A stretch of 64,000 nucleotides of DNA from Pseudozobellia thermophila (GTDB lineage Bacteria; Bacteroidota; Bacteroidia; Flavobacteriales; Flavobacteriaceae), in NCBI RefSeq assembly GCF_900141855.1, contig NZ_FQYU01000002.1:496001-560000 (forward strand). The letters are read 5' to 3'. Each line of letters begins with the position of its first letter. Positions within the stretch are counted from its first letter, which is position 1. Below the pieces are notes generated by a model. It was given only the letters and a program-made list of their open reading frames with translations. It did not search any database and had not been told where the DNA came from. Positions 43,021-51,471 of this stretch are shown here, in pieces. Position numbers and translations under genes: made by a program.

Positions 43021-43467
43021 ATGAAAAAGCTATTCGGATTGGTTTTTTTGATGTTATTCTTGGTCTCGGCCACCCTGTATACATCTACAAAACCTCAAAA
43101 AGCCCCCTCCCTGGAGGGCACTTGGGAACTCATTAACCGTTACAATTGGGAAGACGGGAACGTATCGGACACCATACCCAATACCAACGGGTACCAACAG
43201 GTCAAAATCTATAGTAAGGGCAAAGTAATGTGGACCCGCTACTCGCCCGACGATCCGAACGAATGGTTCGGATACGGTTCATATACCAACACGGACGATT
43301 ACTTGGAAGAGCGCTTGGAATACGGCTCAAAAGTAATGATGAGCATTCAGGATACCGTTGAAGTATTCCGATTCGAGCTTCAGCTCGACAAGAACAGTTA
43401 TAGTCAAATTTCCGTGGATGAAAACGGCAATCGAACATTTTCGGAGAACTACAGGCGTATCGATTGA
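43021..43467 (+). CDS. Secreted lipocalin-like protein
   Basis: The 148-residue product has a signal peptide (KLFGLVFLMLFLVSATLYT) and then a small beta-barrel-like domain with SLEGTWELINRYNWEDGNVS, VMWTRYSPDDPNEWFGYGSY and FELQLDKNSYSQISVDENGN. The GTWEL beginning and the strand pattern resemble the lipocalin-like/DUF4488 group of Bacteroidota. The function is unknown; a ligand-binding pocket is a plausible guess only. It has its own leader, 180 bp after the AONS-like gene, and ends at a strong bidirectional terminator. Confidence 0.75.
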   Translation: MKKLFGLVFLMLFLVSATLYTSTKPQKAPSLEGTWELINRYNWEDGNVSDTIPNTNGYQQVKIYSKGKVMWTRYSPDDPNEWFGYGSYTNTDDYLEERLEYGSKVMMSIQDTVEVFRFELQLDKNSYSQISVDENGNRTFSENYRRID

Positions 43468-43485
43468 GTGCCGACAGATGTACAA

Positions 43486-43520
43486 AAAAAATCCGGTAAA
43501 CAGCATTTACCGGATTTTTT
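43486..43520. terminator. Bidirectional terminator between the lipocalin-like gene and trxB
   Basis: AAAAAATCCGGTAAA (43486-43500), loop CAGCA, TTTACCGGATTTTTT (43506-43520). Fifteen perfect base pairs with U-tracts in both directions. It stops plus-strand transcription from 43467 and minus-strand transcription from trxB. Confidence 0.9.
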
Positions 43521-43544
43521 ATGTTTCCTTATTAAATATAGCTA

Positions 43545-44510
43545 TCAAACCATCTCCTGCGGAGTTTCGACGGTCGCTAAATATCTTTCCGCATCAAGGG
43601 CGGCCATACAACCCGTACCGGCGGCCGTTATCGCCTGACGGTATTCCTTGTCCTGGGCATCGCCACTGGCGAAGACCCCGGGCCTGTTGGTCTTGGTCGA
43701 TTTGCCCTGGGTTATGATGTACCCGGTCTCGTCCATATCCAACTGTCCCTTGAATATATCGGTATTGGGTTTGTGGCCAATGGCGATGAAGAGGCCGGTA
43801 ACGGCTATCTCTTCCTTCTCCCCGGTTTGGTTGTTCACCACGCGAATTCCCTCGACCACTTGGTCGCCCAGAACCTCATCCACTTCGGTATTGTATCTAA
43901 TTTCAATATTCTCCAGGCTGTTGACGCGATGCTGCATGGCCTTTGAAGCCCTCATATAATCCTTGCGCACCAACATGGTTACCTTGTTGCAAATATTGGC
44001 CAGGTACGAAGCCTCTTCGGCCGCGGTATCGCCCGCTCCAACGATGGCCACATCCTGCCCCTTATAAAAGAAGCCGTCACAGACCGCACATGCGGATACG
44101 CCTCCGCCCCTTAAGCGCTGTTCACTGGGGATATTCAGATACTTGGCAGATGCCCCAGTGGAAATAATTATGGTCTCGGCCTCTATCTCCTTGCTATCGT
44201 CGACGGTCACCTTATGGATTCCGCCCACCTGATCGCTTAATTCGACGGCGGTAACCATTCCTATACGTACATCGGTGCCAAAGCGTTCGGCCTGCTGCTG
44301 CAACTGTACCATCATTGTCGGGCCATCAATGCCTTCGGGGTATCCGGGAAAGTTATCGACCTCTGTGGTCGTGGTCAACTGTCCGCCCGGCTCCATACCC
44401 GTATACAAAACAGGCTTTAAATCGGCGCGCGCCGCATAAATTGCCGCCGTATAACCCGCAGGGCCCGAACCAATAATCAACGTTTTTACCCTTTCTATCT
44501 TCTCTGCCAT
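43545..44510 (-). CDS. trxB: Thioredoxin reductase (thioredoxin-disulfide reductase)
   Basis: A 321-residue flavoenzyme with the FAD motif TLIIGSGPAGYTAAIYAARA, the redox-active CAVC in GVSACAVCDGFFYKGQDVAI, the NADPH fold VAIVGAGDTAAEEASYLANI, and the closing FAD segment FASGDAQDKEYRQAITAAGT. It reduces thioredoxin with NADPH in the cytosol. Length and motifs are standard. A full -7 element (TACATTTG) lies 32 bp upstream of the start at 44549-44542 on the minus strand, giving a short leader. It is divergent from the orphan LytTR regulator across a 628-bp space. Confidence 0.97.
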   Translation of the reverse strand: MAEKIERVKTLIIGSGPAGYTAAIYAARADLKPVLYTGMEPGGQLTTTTEVDNFPGYPEGIDGPTMMVQLQQQAERFGTDVRIGMVTAVELSDQVGGIHKVTVDDSKEIEAETIIISTGASAKYLNIPSEQRLRGGGVSACAVCDGFFYKGQDVAIVGAGDTAAEEASYLANICNKVTMLVRKDYMRASKAMQHRVNSLENIEIRYNTEVDEVLGDQVVEGIRVVNNQTGEKEEIAVTGLFIAIGHKPNTDIFKGQLDMDETGYIITQGKSTKTNRPGVFASGDAQDKEYRQAITAAGTGCMAALDAERYLATVETPQEMV

Positions 44511-44541
44511 AGTACAATACTCATTTAAAATAATTAACGAA

Positions 44542-44549
44542 CAAATGTA
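44542..44549 (-). promoter_or_regulatory. -7 element TACATTTG of trxB
   Basis: CAAATGTA on the plus strand reads TACATTTG on the minus strand, a full TAnnTTTG match; the predicted transcript start near 44535 leaves about 25 bases of leader before the ATG at 44510. No TTTG partner at 19-21 bases. Confidence 0.4.
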
Positions 44550-44901
44550 GTTTTTTTCAAAAAAACATCCCTTTAAAGTTATTAAAAGTTATAGCTATCT
44601 GTCGGTTATCAAGCCGTTAACTTACTCTATGGCAAAGGATGCCCCTTTCGGGACGTCGTTACCGCCATAAATTGTTTCGCCCAAGAACCTTCCCCTGACC
44701 CGAATAGGCAAATTTCACTTTTAAAAGCGTAAATCTCCAGGGTATTACCCTAGCGCGAGTACAGCGCAGATCCCTTTTTTTCGACGGACCGCAAAAACCA
44801 AAATCGTACCGACTCCGCCAATAAAGACCGGTATATCCTTAAAATCCAAACGTTTTGTCCAAAAAACGGAGCTGAATTACGGATAAACGAAACAACGCCC
44901 T

Positions 44902-45064
44902 TAACCGGTTAAAAAATTTTCAATCGCCACAAGTAGCGCATTACCAACTCGATAAAAATAAGGTACAATTCGCCAGTTAAGTAACCTCGGTTACATTATA
45001 AATGGTTATTATATCTATCTTTGTGTTAGAGCGGGCGAACTTCAAGTGATAACCTTCAGGGTTA
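44902..45064. promoter_or_regulatory. Three TAACC/GGTTA inverted repeats before the LytTR regulator gene
   Basis: TAACC-GGTTA with no spacer at 44902-44911 (inside the 12-bp palindrome TTAACCGGTTAA), with a 2-bp spacer at 44982-44993, and with a 5-bp spacer at 45050-45064. The middle copy is centred about 28 bp before the -7 element at 45016; the last lies in the predicted 5' leader and could form a hairpin. A shared sequence with varying spacers is unusual for one dimeric regulator. Confidence 0.4.
45016..45023 (+). promoter_or_regulatory. -7 element TATCTTTG of the orphan LytTR regulator
   Basis: Full TAnnTTTG match 115 bp before the start at 45139; the -33 region is weak and overlaps the GTAACC-TC-GGTTAC repeat. 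Confidence 0.4.
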
Positions 45065-45138
45065 ACACTCCCTTTGCGTGCACTCTTTTTGAGATTACAA
45101 ATTTAAAAATTCACTTCCCCCAATCAAAGTAATGAACC

Positions 45139-45843
45139 ATGAGTACATCTATATTGAAATGCGTAATTATAGACGATTCCAAGACTCAGCGAACGGCAGT
45201 ATCCAAACTTATAAAAGACCACAAAAACCTCATTTTGATCGATGATTACGAAAATGGGATCAAGGCACAAAAGGGGCTTACGGACAAGCACGTGGACATC
45301 GTTTTCCTAGACATTGAAATGCCGGTTATCAACGGTTTCCAGTTTATAGAATCACTCGAAGAAAGGCCACAGATCATTTTGATCACATCGAAGCCCCAAT
45401 ATGCCATGCAGGCCTTTGACTACGATGTTACCGATTATCTCATGAAGCCCATAACTTCCGAACGTTTTAACAAATCGATCCAAAAGGCCCTGTTGAGAAG
45501 CCGTGGGGCCACCGACGAGGAAGAAGAGCATATCTTTGTCAACAGCAAACTGAAGAAGGTAAAAATATTCTTGAAGGATATTCGTTGGATCGAAGGCTTG
45601 GGAGATTACTTGAAAATCATTACCGACAGCGAAACCTATTTGGTGCTCAGTACAATGAAAAACTTTATGAACCAGCTTCCCGCCGAAGACTTTTTACGCA
45701 TCCATAAGTCGTATATCGTCAACCTGAACCGGGTCGAAAGGTACAACAGCCAGCATGTAGAGCTGTGCGGAAATCAAATTCCCTTAAGCCGTCACAAGAA
45801 ATTGGAGCTCGAAGAGGCCCTTTTGAACGCTTCGGTACATTAA
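45139..45843 (+). CDS. LytTR-family response regulator, orphan
   Basis: The 234-residue regulator has a receiver (CVIIDDSKTQRTAVSKLIKD; phosphoacceptor D58 in IVFLDIEMP; lysine in YLMKPITS) and a C-terminal LytTR DNA-binding domain (VKIFLKDIRWIEGLGDYLKI, then FLRIHKSYIVNLNRVERYNS). No kinase gene is adjacent. LytTR regulators usually bind direct repeats near promoters; the inverted TAACC/GGTTA repeats in its leader could be autoregulatory or belong to another factor. Its stop overlaps the stop of the convergent galK by two bases, with no terminator between them. Confidence 0.92.
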   Translation: MSTSILKCVIIDDSKTQRTAVSKLIKDHKNLILIDDYENGIKAQKGLTDKHVDIVFLDIEMPVINGFQFIESLEERPQIILITSKPQYAMQAFDYDVTDYLMKPITSERFNKSIQKALLRSRGATDEEEEHIFVNSKLKKVKIFLKDIRWIEGLGDYLKIITDSETYLVLSTMKNFMNQLPAEDFLRIHKSYIVNLNRVERYNSQHVELCGNQIPLSRHKKLELEEALLNASVH

Positions 45844-46973
45844 GGCACAAAACTTCCGGTTCCTCCGCAGGGCTCCACCTCGTAAGGTTCGAGCACGATA
45901 CCGAATTTTTCCTCGTAGGCATGCGTGGCCGCTTCGACAAATTCGGCCACCGCATCGCGATGTACGATATTCAAGGTACAGCCACCGAAACCTCCCCCTG
46001 TCTGTCGGGCTCCCAAAACCGATGGATAGGATTTGGAAAAATCGACCAAAAAGTCAGATTCGGCACAACTCACTTCATAGAGCTCACTTATTCCCTGATG
46101 GGCTTCATAGAGAAGCTGGCCTACCTTGGCATGGTCCCCGGCCTTAAACGCATCGGCCATTTGCAATACGCGTGCATTTTCAGCAACGATAAAGGCACAC
46201 CTTTTAAAAATTTTGTCGGGCATACCATCCTTGCAGGCCTTCAACATATCTCCGGTTACATCCCTTAGCGAATCGACCTCGGGGAACTTCTCCTTGACCA
46301 ATGACACCCCCTGTTCGCATTCGCGCTTACGAACGTTGTATTCGCTCGTGGCCAAATTATGGGAGACCTTGGTATTCAAAAGAATGATCTTGTAGGGATC
46401 CAGATCAATAGGTATGTATTGGGCCTCCAGGGTCAAACAATCCAACAAAATAAGGTGGTTTTCCCTGCTCATTACGGAAGCGTATTGATCCATGATACCA
46501 CATTGGGTACCGGCATAGGTATGTTCGGCCGTCTGTGAGAGTTGTACCAGCTCAAGTTTTGTAAGTCCCAGATCGAAAAGCTCGTTCAAGCCGTAGGCCA
46601 GTCCACACTCCAAGGCCGCGGAAGAACTTAGTCCCGAACCTGTGGGGAGGTTGCTTTCCAAAATACAATCGAAGCCCCTGAGCTTGTCGGTACGTTTCGA
46701 AATCTCGTTCAATACGCCAAGAATATAGTTCTCCCATTCGACCCCACTACGGGCAATCCCGTTCAGGTCGATTTCAAAACCCGTATCAAAGGTTTTGCTA
46801 TAAACACCGCATTTGGTATCGGATCCGTTTTTCCGAAAACCGAAGGTAATATTCTTTTCGATGGCGGTAGGAAGCACGTAGCCCATGTTGTAGTCGGTGT
46901 GCTCACCAATCAGATTGATCCTACCGGGCGACACCACCTTTAACTCGGGTATAAAATCGATCGTAAATTGCAT
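45840..46973 (-). CDS. galK: Galactokinase
   Basis: A 377-residue GHMP kinase. VVSPGRINLIGEHTDYNMGY is the galactokinase signature (substrate-binding R-x-N-L-I-G-E-H-T-D-Y), LPTGSGLSSSAALECGLAYG is the ATP-binding GHMP loop, and the C-terminal GARQTGGGFGGCTLNIV is the third kinase motif. It phosphorylates alpha-D-galactose at C1 in the Leloir pathway, fitting algal galactan use by marine flavobacteria. No galT, galE or galactosidase is visible beside it. It overlaps the regulator stop at the 3' end and lies downstream of the FGE gene on the same strand (13-bp gap), so it is probably the last cistron of that group. Confidence 0.96.
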   Translation of the reverse strand: MQFTIDFIPELKVVSPGRINLIGEHTDYNMGYVLPTAIEKNITFGFRKNGSDTKCGVYSKTFDTGFEIDLNGIARSGVEWENYILGVLNEISKRTDKLRGFDCILESNLPTGSGLSSSAALECGLAYGLNELFDLGLTKLELVQLSQTAEHTYAGTQCGIMDQYASVMSRENHLILLDCLTLEAQYIPIDLDPYKIILLNTKVSHNLATSEYNVRKRECEQGVSLVKEKFPEVDSLRDVTGDMLKACKDGMPDKIFKRCAFIVAENARVLQMADAFKAGDHAKVGQLLYEAHQGISELYEVSCAESDFLVDFSKSYPSVLGARQTGGGFGGCTLNIVHRDAVAEFVEAATHAYEEKFGIVLEPYEVEPCGGTGSFVP

Positions 46974-46986
46974 AGGATAAAGTTAA

Positions 46987-48126
46987 TTATTGCCCTGAGA
47001 CCATATCGACGGTGGCGACGGTTCGAAAACCCAGGTGTTCGAGGGACGAATCCAAACTTGTGGCCATACGCGATGAAACGCGATAGCTTGAACAATAGGA
47101 GGCGTTGCACAGAAAAGAGCCCCCCTTCATTACCTTCTCCCTGGCATACGGGTCTCTCTCATTGTAGGGAGAACTTGCCCCTTGGGGATTTTTTAAAATC
47201 GTATGTTGTGCGGCCACCTCACGATAGTAATTGGTATTGTACCAGTCCGAGGTCCACTCCCACACGTTACCGGCCATGTCGTACAGTCCCAGGTCGTTGG
47301 GCGGGTACGACTTGACGGGGGCCCTGCGCTCAAAGCCGTCCTGCTTTGTATTGGTAACCGGAAACTCACCTTCCCATGTATTGCCCTTTTGGCTGAGCAC
47401 ATCCATATCATCTCCCCAGAAGTAAATGGTACCGAGATGGTTACCCCTCGCCGCCAGTTCCCATTCGGCCTCGGTGGGGAGGCGTCGGTTCGCCCATTCG
47501 CAATAGGCCAGGGCATCCTCATAGGCTATATGTACGACCGGGTGGTCGTCTTTGCCCTTAATATCGCTTCCCGGCCCGTTGGGATGTTTCCAACTGGCAC
47601 CAATCGTCCACCTCCACCACTGTGAAAAATCATAAAGGTTGGGCACCGAACCCTTGGTTTTTTTGAAGGTAAGGGAGCCCGGTTGCAATATGGAATCGTG
47701 GGGCTTGGCGGTGCCTTCCGGCAGCTGTTTCTTCATCTCCTCCCAATCGATTTCGCGTTCGGCCACGGTTACGTAGCCCGTCTCGTCAACAAATTTTTTG
47801 AACTGGGCATTGGTCACTTCGGTAACATCCATAAAAAACCCATCAACGGCAACCTTATGGGCCGGTTTCTCATGGTCCATGGCCACCTTGTCCTGGGCTA
47901 CCGCCCCCTGTTCGAATACCTTTCCCGGTACCCACACCATGCCTTCGGGTGCTTCGATTCCCTCGGGTATTGTCGTGATGACGGTGGTATCTACCACCAC
48001 CTCCTTTACTTTTTCAAGCCTTTCATTGCCGTTATCGGTTTCAGCTGTTTTCTTATTGGTGTCTTTACAGGCCACGGTCAGTGAAATGATCGTCGTGGCC
48101 AGAAAAAATCGGGAAATGCTATGCAT
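46987..48126 (-). CDS. Formylglycine-generating enzyme (SUMF1 family) lipoprotein
   Basis: From ATG 48126 the protein is 379 residues with a lipoprotein signal (TTIISLTVAC, lipidated C20). The FGE-sulfatase domain (about 65-375) is complete, including GMVWVPGKVFEQGA, MDVTEVTNAQFKKFVDETGY, RRLPTEAEWELAARG and LGLYDMAGNVWEWTSDWYNT. The substrate-site cysteines are present as C340 and C345 in GGSFLCNASYCSSYRVSSRM, matching the pair that converts a sulfatase cysteine to formylglycine using oxygen and copper. The adjacent sulfatase gene is the obvious client. Being a lipoprotein, it probably acts in the periplasm on an exported sulfatase. The alternative start at 48153 overlaps a promoter-like element. 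Confidence 0.92.
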   Translation of the reverse strand: MHSISRFFLATTIISLTVACKDTNKKTAETDNGNERLEKVKEVVVDTTVITTIPEGIEAPEGMVWVPGKVFEQGAVAQDKVAMDHEKPAHKVAVDGFFMDVTEVTNAQFKKFVDETGYVTVAEREIDWEEMKKQLPEGTAKPHDSILQPGSLTFKKTKGSVPNLYDFSQWWRWTIGASWKHPNGPGSDIKGKDDHPVVHIAYEDALAYCEWANRRLPTEAEWELAARGNHLGTIYFWGDDMDVLSQKGNTWEGEFPVTNTKQDGFERRAPVKSYPPNDLGLYDMAGNVWEWTSDWYNTNYYREVAAQHTILKNPQGASSPYNERDPYAREKVMKGGSFLCNASYCSSYRVSSRMATSLDSSLEHLGFRTVATVDMVSGQ

Positions 48127-48150
48127 GTTTCTATTTAAGTTGTAGAATGA

Positions 48151-48180
48151 CAAAGTTAATCCTTATTTTCAGGAATCAAA
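48151..48180 (-). promoter_or_regulatory. Full Bacteroidota-type promoter inside the sulfatase 3' end, for the FGE gene
   Basis: On the minus strand: TTTG (48180-48177), 18 bases, TAACTTTG (48158-48151). Both boxes match consensus (TTTG, TAnnTTTG). The transcript would start near 48144 and read the FGE and galK genes. It supports the FGE start at 48126. Confidence 0.5.
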
Positions 48181-49739
48181 CCATTTTCAATGGCAGGTAT
48201 CTTAAAATGTGCCAGTTCAGGTGTTTCGCGCTCCCTTTCGAAAATCTCCGCTGCCTTTTGAACGATTTCGGGATGTTGCGCGGCAACATTGTGTTGCTCC
48301 CTAGGATCATTTTCCAGGTCATAGACCTCAAGGGTTTCGGGTTCGTCGTTTATTAGGTTGCGGCGCAGTACTTTCCAATTCCCGATACGCAATGCCACTT
48401 GCCCCCCGTAACTGGGAAATTCCCAATACATGAACCCGTGTTGCCTTTGTTCGCCATCGGCCAACAGTGTGGGCAATAGGCTGATACCATCGGTATCTTT
48501 TGGAAGGGGGTAGCCCGCCACCTCGGCAAAGGTTGCCACCATATCATAATGGGCCGAAACAAGGTCGCTTTTCGTTCCTGCGGGTATTTTATTGGGCCAG
48601 GCGGCGATCATCGGTACGCGGATCCCCCCTTCGTACAGGTAGCCCTTGCCCCTACCCCAACTGCCCTCAAAGGGCTTGGCACTCTCGAAAAAACTGGGAT
48701 CGGCACCCCCGGCGTAACTCGGACCGTTATCGGAAGTAAATACGATAAGGGTATTTTCATAGATACCTTCGTCTTTCAATTGCCGTACCAACTTTCCGAT
48801 GTTCTCGTCGAGATAGGAAACCATGGCCGCATAGGCCGCATGCGGATTCTTATGCGGGAAATAGCCCCTTTCGCCCAAGTAGGGTTCCTCTTCGCCGAAC
48901 TTCTCGATATAATAATCTACCCAACGCTTGGGGGCCTGTAGGGCCACATGGGGTATCGGGGTGGCCCAGTAAAGAAAAAAGGGCTTCTGCCCATTGTCGC
49001 TTATAAAATTGCCCAGTTCCCTGAACATCAGGTCGGGGGCATAATCCGTTAGGGTGTAGTTGGAATAACTGGCAGGGTCGTTCGGGTCGGCCCCTTCGGG
49101 CAAACGCGTGTTGGGTGCAATGGTGTCGTTGGACAGATGAACGCGTTCTTTGTTCTTATAAAGGTGCAATGGGTAATAGGTATGGGCCTGCCTTTGACAG
49201 TTAAATCCGAAGAAAAAATCGAACCCCATGGTATTCGGTATCGAATGGGTATGCGGCGCCCCCAAACCCCATTTACCGACCATTCCGGTGACATACCCGG
49301 CATCCTTCAGCCGGTGCGCCAAAGTAACCGTAGATTTCGGCATGGGTCCTTGCCCCTCCAGGGTCGAGTCTTTGGCCATTGCCCTGTAGTTCCAAACATC
49401 GCCGCGTTCCTTCCATTCCGAATTGCTTCGAATATAGGCGTGGCCCGCATGTTTTCCCGTGAGCAACATATACCGTGCCGGGGCACAGACCGGGGCACTG
49501 CTGTAATGCTGGGTAAACAACATTCCCGAGCTTGCCAGGGCATCGATATTGGGCGTTTCTATTTTTTCCTGGCCATAGGCCCCTACTTCCGCATAACCGA
49601 GGTCATCGGCCAAAATATAGATGATGTTAGGCCGGGGGCTTGTCGGTTGATCGGCCTGGGCGTTGCTGCCATCCCTACACGACCAAAAAAGTGTCCCTGC
49701 CATAAGCAGGGACACAGTTGATTTAATCGATATCTTCAT
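48156..49739 (-). CDS. Formylglycine-dependent sulfatase, lipoprotein
   Basis: This 527-residue S1-type sulfatase has a lipoprotein signal (SLLMAGTLFWSC, lipidated C21). NIIYILADDLGYAEVGAYG supplies the metal-binding DD, and SSAPVCAPARYMLLTGKHAG contains the CxPxR motif with C85, the residue expected to be turned into formylglycine. FTSDNGPSYAGGADP and GKGYLYEGGIRVPMIAAWPN are family segments. It hydrolyses a sulfate ester, likely from an algal polysaccharide; the subfamily cannot be assigned here. A perfect terminator-like hairpin sits inside its signal-peptide codons. The Gfo/Idh gene upstream (about 10 bp) and the FGE gene downstream are on the same strand. Confidence 0.93.
   Translation of the reverse strand: MKISIKSTVSLLMAGTLFWSCRDGSNAQADQPTSPRPNIIYILADDLGYAEVGAYGQEKIETPNIDALASSGMLFTQHYSSAPVCAPARYMLLTGKHAGHAYIRSNSEWKERGDVWNYRAMAKDSTLEGQGPMPKSTVTLAHRLKDAGYVTGMVGKWGLGAPHTHSIPNTMGFDFFFGFNCQRQAHTYYPLHLYKNKERVHLSNDTIAPNTRLPEGADPNDPASYSNYTLTDYAPDLMFRELGNFISDNGQKPFFLYWATPIPHVALQAPKRWVDYYIEKFGEEEPYLGERGYFPHKNPHAAYAAMVSYLDENIGKLVRQLKDEGIYENTLIVFTSDNGPSYAGGADPSFFESAKPFEGSWGRGKGYLYEGGIRVPMIAAWPNKIPAGTKSDLVSAHYDMVATFAEVAGYPLPKDTDGISLLPTLLADGEQRQHGFMYWEFPSYGGQVALRIGNWKVLRRNLINDEPETLEVYDLENDPREQHNVAAQHPEIVQKAAEIFERERETPELAHFKIPAIENGLIPENKD
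49685..49715 (-). terminator. Terminator-like hairpin within the sulfatase signal-peptide codons
   Basis: Minus strand: GTGTCCCTGC (49715-49706), loop TTATG, GCAGGGACAC (49700-49691), then TTTTTT (49690-49685). Ten perfect pairs and a six-base U-tract make a textbook intrinsic terminator, placed 25 to 55 bases after the sulfatase ATG. It could end the upstream Gfo/Idh transcript, or act as an attenuator relieved by translating ribosomes. The codons still encode a good lipoprotein signal. Confidence 0.6.
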
Positions 49740-49748
49740 ATGCGCGGT

Positions 49749-51098
49749 TTATAGTACAACTGTCTTGCCCGGAGTAGGTATCTCGTATGTTCCATCGGCC
49801 TTGGGCTGAACGGGTGCCGGCGAATCCCAGGTAAGGGTATCGGGCACCAGTTTCAAGTTGGACTGCATGGCTTCGTCCCATTTTATAACCTTGCCCGAAT
49901 AGGTGGCCATTCTGCCTATTATCGCACTCATTGTACTTTTGGCACCGTTTTCGGCATCGGCTATCACCCCTCCGTTACGGATGGATTCGAACAATTTGAT
50001 ATGTTCTACCTGGTAGGGATTGGGATCGTCCTTACCGCGATGATCAAAAAGGATTTGTCCGTCATGGGATTTCAGTCTGGCCTTATTGCCTTCGGTTGAA
50101 ACCGTACCCTTGGTACCCTGAAAAAATTCGGACACCCTGCTCATGGTTTCCGGTTGATGGCGGCATTGGCTGGCAATAACGGCCCCGCTAGGATAGGTGT
50201 ATTCCACAAAATGATGGTCAAAGATCTCGCCGTGGTCCTTCCCTGTCCTTACTTGTCTTCCTCCCATTCCCTGGGCCGATATGGGGTATTCCCCGATGAA
50301 CCAGTTGGCCACATCGATATTGTGTATATGTTGTTCGAGGATGTGGTCTCCACAGAGCCAATTAAAGTAGTACCAATTTCGCATTTGATATTCGAGCTCG
50401 GTCTGGTTCGGTTGGCGTTCGCGCACCCATACCCCGGCACTGTTCCAATATACCTGGCCCGATACGATATCGCCGATGGCCCCGTTTTTCAATTGTTCGA
50501 GAGCTGCCAAGTAACTATCTTGGTAATGGCGTTGGAGGCCCACCACCACGTTCAGCTTTTTATCCTTGGCCAGTTTGGCCGCCGCCAATACCTTTCTGAC
50601 GCCGGGCACATCGGTAGCCACGGGTTTCTCCATAAATACATGCTTGCCATTATTTATGGCATATTCAAAATGTTGTGGACGAAAACCCGGTGGGGTGGCC
50701 AAAATTACCACATCGGCCAGGTCCATTGCCTTTTGGGCCGCATCGAAGCCCACAAATTGGTTCTTCTCCTTAACGTTGACCTTTTTGGTCTCGCCCATGG
50801 CCTTGGAAATATTGGCTAGGCTATTCTTCAAACGGTCTTCAAAGGCATCCGCCATGGCCACCAGCTCAACATTCTCGTCGGCGTTCAATGCCTGTACGGC
50901 GGCACCGGTACCGCGACCGCCACAGCCGACTAGGGCCAGTTTCAATTTTTTATTGCCCAAGACATTGACCATACCGCTCATTTGCATATTGGGCAAAAGC
51001 ATCGCCCCACCTGCCAACAGAGCACTGTTCTTTACAAACCCCCTTCTCGAATGGGTGGCTTTATGGGCATTCTCAATTTTTTTGGATGATTTTTCCAT
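49749..51098 (-). CDS. Gfo/Idh/MocA family oxidoreductase with a Tat signal
   Basis: A 449-residue protein with a twin-arginine signal at HSRRGFVKNSALLAGGAMLL followed by the Rossmann motif LALVGCGGRGTGAAVQAL. GKHVFMEKPVATDVPGVRKV holds the catalytic EKP lysine, and the C-terminal domain includes GDHILEQHIHNIDVANWFIG. Tat-exported Gfo/Idh enzymes act with their nucleotide cofactor pre-bound and often work on glycosides or sugars in the periplasm of marine Bacteroidota. It is the first gene of a run with the sulfatase, FGE and galK, and is divergent from the MFS transporter (51472). Confidence 0.93.
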   Translation of the reverse strand: MEKSSKKIENAHKATHSRRGFVKNSALLAGGAMLLPNMQMSGMVNVLGNKKLKLALVGCGGRGTGAAVQALNADENVELVAMADAFEDRLKNSLANISKAMGETKKVNVKEKNQFVGFDAAQKAMDLADVVILATPPGFRPQHFEYAINNGKHVFMEKPVATDVPGVRKVLAAAKLAKDKKLNVVVGLQRHYQDSYLAALEQLKNGAIGDIVSGQVYWNSAGVWVRERQPNQTELEYQMRNWYYFNWLCGDHILEQHIHNIDVANWFIGEYPISAQGMGGRQVRTGKDHGEIFDHHFVEYTYPSGAVIASQCRHQPETMSRVSEFFQGTKGTVSTEGNKARLKSHDGQILFDHRGKDDPNPYQVEHIKLFESIRNGGVIADAENGAKSTMSAIIGRMATYSGKVIKWDEAMQSNLKLVPDTLTWDSPAPVQPKADGTYEIPTPGKTVVL

Positions 51099-51471
51099 TT
51101 TATTATAGTTTTATTGGTTGAATTTGGTGATTATCCAGTAAAGTTATCAATATATAAATAATATCCTACTCAATCGTTTTCGTAATTTCAGATTTTAACG
51201 AAATTGCCCCCTGACCCAATAGTTTTGGGCAAAGACAGGAAGCCCTTAATGCTTGCTGTAGAGTTTTTTACAAAGTTCAAGGGGTGTTTTTTGTCACACC
51301 ATCCCGCTGTTGCTTTAACATATTCACCGAATTATTTTGTTGGTTAAAGCGCAATTTTTTTATCAATTACGGATTTTTGGATTATCTTTCGTTGCAATTT
51401 TCGAAAAAAAAGGCACCTAAACCATAAGATTCTAAACCACAACCTAAAAACAATAAACCAAATAATAACGT
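51099..51471. other. 373-bp divergent region between the Gfo/Idh and MFS genes
   Basis: AT-rich with no coding region. TATCTTTC at 51383-51390 matches the -7 consensus at seven of eight positions for the MFS gene. On the minus strand TAACTTTA-like elements are present but lack -33 partners. No operator-like palindrome was recognised. Confidence 0.4.

Larger units (their letters stand above)
44511..45138. other. 628-bp intergenic region between trxB and the LytTR regulator
   Basis: No gene is seen. It contains the trxB -7 element (44542-44549), three TAACC/GGTTA inverted repeats (44902-44911, 44982-44993, 45050-45064) and a -7 element for the regulator at 45016-45023. No tRNA or recognised RNA family could be identified in it, although the distance is long enough to hold a small RNA. 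Confidence 0.6.
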
